DNA of 13,069 nt from the NCBI GenBank assembly GCA_934256695.1, contig CAKQPE010000052.1:1-13069 (forward strand), read 5' to 3'. The DNA comes from an uncultured Eubacteriales bacterium (lineage in GTDB: Bacteria; Bacillota; Clostridia; Lachnospirales; Anaerotignaceae). A program made the translations under genes and the position numbers. Shown here piece after piece: positions 8,337-13,069 of the stretch (within the stretch, counting starts at the first letter, position 1; each line of letters starts with the position of its first letter). The notes beneath the pieces are model-generated. The model worked only from the letters and a program-made list of their open reading frames with translations, was not told where the DNA came from and ran no database searches.

Positions 8337-9506
8337 TTGCGTACAAGAAGAATTAGAAATGCAAATTCAATAAAAAAGCATAATGAATACGGCTTGAAAA
8401 AAAGAAGAAACGGACAAGGGTGCGATTATACGCTCCTGTCTGTAATTATACTGCTTCTCCTTTTTGGTCTTGTAATGATTTTCAGTTCAAGCTACTACTA
8501 TACTCTTACAAGAGCGAAGTTTGGCAATGATATGTATTATTTTCTCAAGCGTCAGGCTGTATGGGCTGTTTTGGGATTGGGTGCTATGATATTTTTTATG
8601 AATTTTTCGTATAAGCACCTGAGAAAGCTTGCACTTTTGGGATACATAGGCTCAAACTTTCTGCTTGTACTGGTTCTTATAGTAGGTCAGAGCATGAACG
8701 GTTCAAAAAGGTGGCTTGGAGTGGGAAGTCTTGGTTTCCAGCCGTCTGAAATAGCAAAATATGCCGTTATACTGTATCTTTCCCATTACATAGCATCACA
8801 CAAGGGAGTACTGAAGGATATAAAGGGATTTTTTAGGTGCTGTGTTATACTGGTTATACCTGTTGCACTTATAGGTGTTGCGAACATGAGTACAGCCATA
8901 GTTGTAGCTTTTATAGGTGCGGTAATACTGTTTATTGCCAGTCCGAGGATATGGTACTTTGTGGCAGGCGGTATAGGCGGATCGGTACTTTGTGCAGTTG
9001 CACTTGCTTTGCCGCAGTTTGCATACAGAATGGACAGAATACATTACTGGCTTGATCCGTTTTCCGATCCGGGAGGAAAAGGTTTCCAGATAGTACAGTC
9101 TCTTTATGCCGTTGCTTCCGGCGGAATATTCGGTCTTGGTCTGGGACAGAGCAGACAGAAAACATATGTGCCTGAGCCCTACAACGATATTATATTTGCC
9201 ATAATATGCGAGGAGCTGGGAATGGTAGGTGCGGCGATAGTAATACTGCTGTTTATTGTACTTGTATGGAGAGGAATAAAAATTGCGATTAATTCAGACG
9301 ACTTATACGGCTGCCTGGTTGCCTCCGGAATAACATCCCTTATATTTATACAGGTAATAATAAACATAGCCGTTGCGACCAATACAATGCCAAATACAGG
9401 TATGGCACTGCCTTTTATAAGCTATGGAGGTACGGCACTGATATTTACAATGGCCGGTATGGGAATTCTTCTTAATATATCAAAATTTCAGAGAAACAGA
9501 AGGTAA
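8337..9506 (+). CDS. ftsW: SEDS-family peptidoglycan polymerase FtsW/SpoVE
   Basis: Multi-pass membrane glycosyltransferase of the shape-elongation-division-sporulation family, 389 residues, which polymerises lipid II together with a class B PBP. Translation from TTG is supported by the ribosome-binding site just upstream. The first roughly 30 residues are rich in Arg and Lys and cytoplasmic, followed by about ten hydrophobic segments. Family signatures are KRWLGVGSLGFQPSEIAK, the GKGFQIVQSLYAVASGG block, PEPYNDIIFAIICEELG with Asp284 at the expected catalytic position, and PNTGMALPFISYGGTA near the C-terminus. The loop usually written (E/Q)P(D/N) reads VAN here (residues 181-183, before MSTA). 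Its place after murD and the SpoVD-like gene upstream match Bacillus spoVE, but FtsW and SpoVE cannot be told apart by motif alone. The gene that normally follows, murG, is absent. Confidence 0.93.
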   Translation: MRTRRIRNANSIKKHNEYGLKKRRNGQGCDYTLLSVIILLLLFGLVMIFSSSYYYTLTRAKFGNDMYYFLKRQAVWAVLGLGAMIFFMNFSYKHLRKLALLGYIGSNFLLVLVLIVGQSMNGSKRWLGVGSLGFQPSEIAKYAVILYLSHYIASHKGVLKDIKGFFRCCVILVIPVALIGVANMSTAIVVAFIGAVILFIASPRIWYFVAGGIGGSVLCAVALALPQFAYRMDRIHYWLDPFSDPGGKGFQIVQSLYAVASGGIFGLGLGQSRQKTYVPEPYNDIIFAIICEELGMVGAAIVILLFIVLVWRGIKIAINSDDLYGCLVASGITSLIFIQVIINIAVATNTMPNTGMALPFISYGGTALIFTMAGMGILLNISKFQRNRR

Positions 9507-9513
9507 AAAGACC

Positions 9514-9545
9514 TTGACAAAAACTAAAAATTTTATTAGTATTAT
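9514..9545 (+). promoter_or_regulatory. Promoter of the valS T-box transcript
   Basis: A perfect TTGACA (-35) at 9514-9519 is followed after 17 bases by TAGTAT (9537-9542, four of six matches to TATAAT). TATTAT at 9540-9545 is a better hexamer, but its 20-base spacing is long. It sits eight bases after the ftsW stop and about 25 bases before the base of T-box Stem I, as expected for a housekeeping promoter of this leader. Confidence 0.7.
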
Positions 9546-9570
9546 ATAAATTCATGTAAAAAAGATAAAG

Positions 9571-9766
9571 GCTTTGAGTAAGAGGAGTAAGCAGAAGACG
9601 CTTTAAGAGAGAAAAACCCGTGGCTGTAAGGTTTTTTATGATTAATCTGCTGAAGGTAGCTTATGAGCTCCCAAGGAGAAAAGGAAAAAGTAACTTTGGG
9701 CGGTAAAGTGCCGTTAATACTAAGAGTGTCTGTTTGAAAAAACAGGAAATTAAGGTGGTACCGCGG
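9571..9766 (+). ncRNA. T-box riboswitch, valine-specific (GTA specifier)
   Basis: tRNA-sensing leader that lets valS be transcribed when uncharged tRNA-Val accumulates. Stem I closes with GCT/AGC (9571-9573, 9666-9668) and GTAAG/CTTAT (9578-9582, 9660-9664), with G-A pairs between. The specifier loop has AGTA (9586-9589) opposite GAA (9652-9654), then the codon GTA at 9656-9658 followed by a purine. Above it are GCAG/CTGC (9591-9594, 9647-9650) and a distal stem 9612-9618/9630-9636. A Stem II pseudoknot is visible: ACTTT/AAAGT (9693-9697, 9705-9709) crossed by CGG/CCG (9701-9703, 9711-9713). A hairpin with a GAAA loop follows (9730-9745). The conserved T-box AAGGTGGTACCGCGG is at 9752-9766; its bulge TGGT would pair with an ACCA tRNA end, as for tRNA-Val. 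Antiterminator arms are AAGG (9752-9755) and CCTT (9775-9778). Confidence 0.95.
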
Positions 9767-9816
9767 GTTTTCGTCCTTTGAAGCAGTTTGGCTGCAAAGG
9801 AGAAAGCCCTTTTTTA
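9765..9816 (+). terminator. T-box intrinsic terminator
   Basis: A long stem pairs GGGTTTTC and TCCTTTG with CAAAGGA and GAAAGCCC, topped by GCAG/CTGC (9784-9787, 9792-9795), and ends at 9809. It is followed by TTTTTT from 9810 and a further T-rich run. The CCTT used by the antiterminator is also in this stem, so the two folds exclude each other. It is the only terminator-like structure between ftsW and valS. Confidence 0.92.
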
Positions 9817-9844
9817 TTTTTTGTAATATGTTTTATTTAAAAAT

Positions 9845-9998
9845 CCCTCATCCGTCACAGCAAGCTATGACACCTTCTACCAAGGAGAAGGCAAACCCTT
9901 CCGTCAAACCTGCGGTTTGACACCTTCCCTTTCAGGGACGGCTTAAAAGATCGGAGCGGCTACCCTGAAAGGGGAGCTGTCACGAAGTGACTGAGGGG
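9845..9998 (+). repeat. Modular palindromic repeat element (MITE- or REP-like) in the valS leader
   Basis: A 154-base element with imperfect inverted ends: CCCTCATCCGTCAC on the left and, read on the other strand, CCCTCAGTCAC (after one extra C) on the right. It contains several hairpins: 9873-9891 (CCTTCT/AGAAGG), 9903-9921 (GTCAAACC/GGTTTGAC, perfect), 9927-9937 with 9963-9973 (eleven perfect pairs, CCCTTTCAGGG) and 9979-9991 (GTCAC/GTGAC). Two tandem units share the pattern TCCGTCA, variable loop, TGACACCTTC (from 9851 and from 9900). No protein is encoded. Together with the T-box terminator before it and the valS ribosome-binding site after it, this accounts for the gene-free stretch 9507-10054. 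Bases 9884-9907 are identical to 13046-13069. No clear target-site duplication is seen. Confidence 0.75.
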
Positions 9999-10054
9999 TT
10001 ATGATTTCAGAAAGATAAAATTATATTTTTACTTATCAGGAGGTAAAATAATTT

Positions 10055-12694
10055 ATGATTAAGGAACTTGCGAAGGTTTATGATCCTTCAGTAGTTGAAG
10101 AAAGACTATACACAAAGTGGTGTGAAAAGAAATATTTCCATGCGGAAGTTGATAAATCAAAGAAACCGTTTTCTATTGTTATGCCGCCGCCAAACATAAC
10201 AGGTCAGCTCCATATGGGCCATGCCCTTGACAATACTATACAGGATATTCTTATAAGATGGAAAAGAATGTCCGGCTACAACACTCTCTGGGTACCGGGA
10301 ATTGACCATGCAAGTATATCCACAGAGGTTAAGGTTGTTGCACAGATTGCAAAAGAAGGTCTTAAAAAAGAGGATCTTGGCAGAGAAGGATTCCTTAAAA
10401 GATGCTGGCAGTGGAAGGAACAGTATGGCGGAATAATACTTAACCAGCTCAGAAAGCTTGGCTCAAGCTGTGACTGGGACAGGGTACGTTTTACAATGGA
10501 CGAGGGCTGTTCGGAAGCCGTACTTGAAACATTTATGCGTCTTTACAACAAGGGATACATCTACAAAGGCGAAAAGCTTATTAACTGGTGCCCTAAGTGT
10601 ATGACAACTATTTCCGATGCAGAAGTAAACCATGAGGACAAAGACGGTCATTTCTGGCATATAAAATATCCTATTGCCGGAGAAGACGGCAGATTTGTTG
10701 AGCTTGCCACAACAAGACCGGAGACAATGCTCGGAGATACGGCAATAGCAGTTCACCCTGATGACGAAAGATACAAGGATTTAGTAGGAAAGAACGCAAT
10801 ACTTCCTATAGTAAACAAGGAAATACCTATTATAGCCGACAGCTATGTTGACCGTGAGTTCGGTACAGGTGTTGTTAAAATTACTCCTGCCCATGACCCT
10901 AACGACTTTGAAGTAGGTGTAAGACATAATCTGCCTAAGATAAACGTAATGAACGATGACGGCACAATGAATGAAAAAGCCGGAAAATATGCAGGTCTTG
11001 ACAGATACGAAGCAAGAAAGCAGATTGTGGAAGAACTTAAAAATGAAGGTCTCCTTGTAAGGGTAGAGGATATTAAACATTCCGTAGGTGTACACGAAAG
11101 ATGCGGAACTGTAGTTGAACCGCTTATAAAGAAACAGTGGTTTGTAAAAATGGACGAGCTTGCAAAGCCTGCCATTGAATGTTTTGAAAAGAACGAGTTA
11201 AGATTTATTCCTGACAGATTCGGAAAGATATATCTCCACTGGCTCAACAATATCCATGACTGGTGTATTTCCCGTCAGCTTTGGTGGGGACACAGAATAC
11301 CGGCTTACTACTGCAACGAATGCGGCAATGTGGTTGTTGCAAAGAGTATGCCTGAAAAATGCCCTAAGTGCGGCTGCACACACTTTACACAGGACGAGGA
11401 TACACTTGATACATGGTTCTCATCGGCTTTATGGCCATTCTCAACTCTCGGCTGGCCGGAAAAGACACCTGAGCTTGAACAGTTCTACCCTACAAGCACA
11501 ATGGTAACAGGCTACGATATTATATTCTTCTGGGTAATAAGAATGGTATTCTCCGGCATGGAGCAGATGGGAGAAGTGCCTTTCAAGGACGTATATATCC
11601 ATGGCCTTATAAGAGACGAACAGGGAAGAAAATTCTCCAAATCACTCGGAAACGGTATTGACCCACTTGAGGTAATAGACAAATACGGTGCAGACCCATT
11701 AAGACTTATGCTTATAACAGGAAACTCAGCCGGAAACGATATGCGTTTCTTCTATGAGAGACTTGAAAACAGCAGAAACTTCCTTAACAAGCTTTGGAAC
11801 GCATCAAGATTTATACTTATGAATCTTGACGAAGAAGAAATTTCAGATTCACTTATAATGCTTACACCTGCCGACAAGTGGATTATATCCAAGGTAAACA
11901 CACTTGCAAAAGAAGTACAGGAGAATCTTGAAAACTACGACCTCGGTCTTGCGGCAACAAAGATTCAGGACTTCCTTTGGGACGAATACTGTGACTGGTA
12001 CATTGAAATGGTTAAACCTCGTCTTTACAACAAAGAGGACAAGACAAGAAAGGCTGCTTTATGGACACTTAAAGAAGTGCTTATAAACGCATTAAAGCTT
12101 CTTCACCCATTTATGCCTTTCATTACAGAGGAGCTTTTCACAAGCCTTCAGAGCAAGGAAGAAACAATTATGCTTTCAAAGTGGCCTGAATACCGTGAGG
12201 AATGGAACTTTAAAGCAGAAGAAAATGAAATAGATACAATTAAAGATGCAGTAAGAGGCATAAGAAACGTACGTGCCGAAATGAATGTTGTACCTTCAAA
12301 GAAGTCTAAAGTATACGTTGTTTCCGATGATGAATACGTAAGAAGCGTATTTACAAGAAGTGAGGTATTCTTCAAGACTCTTGCATATGCAAGTGATGTA
12401 TATGTTCAGGAGGACAAGACAGGCATAGGCGAGGACGCTGTATCATGCGTAATTCACCATGCAACAATTTATATGCCTTTTGCAGAGCTTGTAGACATAG
12501 AAAAAGAGCTTGAAAGATTAAACGGCGAAAAAGCCAAAATGCTCAAGGAAATAGAAAGAGTAGAAAAGAAACTTTCAAATGAAAGCTTTGTTGCCAAAGC
12601 ACCTCAGAAGGTAGTTGACGAGGAAAAGGCAAAGGGTGAAAAGTACAAGGCTATGCTTGCACAGATAGAAGAAAGAATAGCACAGATGAAGTAA
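10055..12694 (+). CDS. valS: Valyl-tRNA synthetase
   Basis: Class I aminoacyl-tRNA synthetase, 879 residues, that charges tRNA-Val and hydrolyses mischarged Thr-tRNA-Val. The start ATG follows CAGGAGG (10037-10043) with an eleven-base gap. The catalytic domain has PPPNITGQLHMGHALD with the HIGH-type HMGH at residues 53-56, and KFSKS at 526-530. The editing domain begins near TTRPETMLGDTA (from residue 219). A zinc-knuckle-like CxxC pair is present at Cys420/Cys423 and Cys436/Cys439. The C-terminal part holds the anticodon-binding domain and, from about residue 811, the Lys/Glu-rich coiled-coil tail typical of ValRS; this tail helps separate it from IleRS and LeuRS. The valine-specific T-box upstream agrees. 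It is transcribed separately from, or as read-through of, the dcw genes and ends at its own terminator. Confidence 0.98.
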   Translation: MIKELAKVYDPSVVEERLYTKWCEKKYFHAEVDKSKKPFSIVMPPPNITGQLHMGHALDNTIQDILIRWKRMSGYNTLWVPGIDHASISTEVKVVAQIAKEGLKKEDLGREGFLKRCWQWKEQYGGIILNQLRKLGSSCDWDRVRFTMDEGCSEAVLETFMRLYNKGYIYKGEKLINWCPKCMTTISDAEVNHEDKDGHFWHIKYPIAGEDGRFVELATTRPETMLGDTAIAVHPDDERYKDLVGKNAILPIVNKEIPIIADSYVDREFGTGVVKITPAHDPNDFEVGVRHNLPKINVMNDDGTMNEKAGKYAGLDRYEARKQIVEELKNEGLLVRVEDIKHSVGVHERCGTVVEPLIKKQWFVKMDELAKPAIECFEKNELRFIPDRFGKIYLHWLNNIHDWCISRQLWWGHRIPAYYCNECGNVVVAKSMPEKCPKCGCTHFTQDEDTLDTWFSSALWPFSTLGWPEKTPELEQFYPTSTMVTGYDIIFFWVIRMVFSGMEQMGEVPFKDVYIHGLIRDEQGRKFSKSLGNGIDPLEVIDKYGADPLRLMLITGNSAGNDMRFFYERLENSRNFLNKLWNASRFILMNLDEEEISDSLIMLTPADKWIISKVNTLAKEVQENLENYDLGLAATKIQDFLWDEYCDWYIEMVKPRLYNKEDKTRKAALWTLKEVLINALKLLHPFMPFITEELFTSLQSKEETIMLSKWPEYREEWNFKAEENEIDTIKDAVRGIRNVRAEMNVVPSKKSKVYVVSDDEYVRSVFTRSEVFFKTLAYASDVYVQEDKTGIGEDAVSCVIHHATIYMPFAELVDIEKELERLNGEKAKMLKEIERVEKKLSNESFVAKAPQKVVDEEKAKGEKYKAMLAQIEERIAQMK

Positions 12695-12750
12695 GATATA
12701 TAATGTTGTTGGGGCTTAACACTATACAAAGATAAGTTTTAAAGGTTAAA

Positions 12751-12787
12751 AAAACACTTCAAAACATTTTGTTTTGGAGTGTTTTTT
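12751..12787 (+). terminator. Intrinsic terminator of valS
   Basis: A 15-base stem (12751-12765 with 12771-12785, a single non-Watson-Crick T-G pair) encloses the loop ATTTT and runs into TTTTTT at 12782-12787. It lies 57 bases after the valS stop. The A-run on the left arm means it may also work on the other strand. Confidence 0.9.
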
Positions 12788-12877
12788 AAGTTATTTATAT
12801 TTATGGAACTGAAAGACCTTGAGGCTTCACCCCAAACCCTGAAAATTTTTTGAAAAAAATTTAGTAAAACTTTTAGT

Positions 12878-12902
12878 AAAATGCAATTTCATTGCATTTT
12901 TT
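12878..12902 (+). terminator. Second terminator-like hairpin
   Basis: Ten perfect pairs (AAAATGCAAT with ATTGCATTTT) around TTC, with T-rich sequence to 12902. The stem is A/T-rich and so weaker than the valS terminator. It could be a back-up terminator or serve a gene on the other strand beyond the window. Just before it the ten-base word TTTAGTAAAA occurs twice (12860-12869, 12872-12881). Confidence 0.5.
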
Positions 12903-12930
12903 GTAAATCCATTTGTGATATTTTTAAAGT

Positions 12931-12998
12931 CTTACCCTTGGTGGGAAAGATGTCACGTAAGTGACAGATGAGGTGAAAGCAACGTAAAACCAAGTAAG
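12931..12998 (+). repeat. Solo right end of the repeat family inside an outer inverted repeat
   Basis: Bases 12944-12973 resemble the right end of the 9845-9998 element: a GGGA/GGGGA-type block, then the hairpin TGTCAC/GTGACA (12951-12956, 12961-12966) and GATGAGG. No matching left half precedes it, so it looks like a fragment or single module. It is enclosed by CTTACCCTTGG (12931-12941) and CCAAGTAAG (12990-12998), which pair except for two bulged C's. No gene is seen here. Confidence 0.55.
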
Positions 12999-13004
12999 AT
13001 TTAT

Positions 13005-13069
13005 CTCTCATCCGCTTCGACTTTGCTTAGCACCTTCTCCACAATGGAGAAGGCAAACCCTTCCGTCAA
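13005..13069 (+). repeat. Left part of a further repeat copy, cut by the window end
   Basis: It starts with CTCTCATCCG, like the left end at 9845. A hairpin with eight perfect pairs follows, CCTTCTCC/GGAGAAGG (13033-13040, 13046-13053). The last 24 bases are identical to 9884-9907, including the junction into the second tandem unit, so the element continues beyond the window. Together with the two terminators and the solo right end, this accounts for the gene-free stretch from 12695; between about 12788 and 12859 I see only A/T-rich sequence and a short GAGGCTTCACCCC word. Confidence 0.75.

Noticed and set aside
9927..9973. Eleven-pair hairpin in the repeat as a terminator of valS
   Set aside because: No T-tract follows the 3' arm, and the stem is part of the repeat element.
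9845..9998. CRISPR array
   Set aside because: The units are hairpin modules of unequal sequence in direct contact, without regular spacers or identical repeats.
11256..11507. Plus-strand out-of-frame ORF of 83 codons within valS
   Set aside because: It lies inside the valS catalytic region in another frame, has no ribosome-binding site and no recognisable motif.
12821..12840. GAGGCTTCACCCC word as a further repeat type
   Set aside because: It reminds me of short intergenic repeats in gut Clostridia, but only one short occurrence is visible here.

Overview
The window looks like chromosome from a low-GC Firmicute, most likely a member of the Clostridia. It is A+T-rich, with AGA-dominated arginine and ATA-rich isoleucine codons, strong Shine-Dalgarno sites, a T-box leader and a typical division and cell-wall (dcw) gene order. 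The MurE homologue carries the DNPR motif of meso-diaminopimelate-adding enzymes. Two class B PBPs with PASTA repeats followed by murE match the Bacillus pbpB-spoVD-murE order, including the PASTA counts of two and then one. This suggests, but does not prove, an endospore-former or a descendant of one. All recognised genes are on the + strand.

Layout: 1-968 is the 3' part of a class B PBP whose 5' end lies outside the window. 1070-3013 is a second, complete class B PBP (SpoVD-like). Then come murE (3111-4565), murF (4562-5929), mraY (5933-6907), murD (6947-8296) and ftsW/spoVE (8337-9506, TTG start). The genes are tightly packed; murE and murF overlap in an ATGA. 9514-9830 holds a promoter and a T-box riboswitch with a GTA (Val) specifier and an intrinsic terminator. 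9845-9998 is a modular palindromic repeat element. valS is 10055-12694. From 12695 to the end there is no gene: a strong terminator, a second terminator-like hairpin, and two more pieces of the same repeat family, the last cut off by the window edge.

The Mur enzymes and MraY build lipid I: MurD adds D-Glu, MurE meso-DAP and MurF D-Ala-D-Ala, then MraY moves the product onto undecaprenyl phosphate. The SEDS protein FtsW/SpoVE and the class B PBPs would polymerise and cross-link the resulting lipid II at the septum or, in a spore-former, in the spore cortex. No murG is present after ftsW. valS is a separate housekeeping unit controlled by uncharged tRNA-Val. Its promoter starts only eight bases after the ftsW stop and no separate terminator lies between, so the T-box terminator probably also ends dcw transcription.

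I found no sign of a wholly new system. The points most worth a second look are a hairpin that pairs with the ribosome-binding site of the second PBP, a KTG-to-KTA change in that PBP, the dcw/T-box junction, and the repeat family flanking valS.
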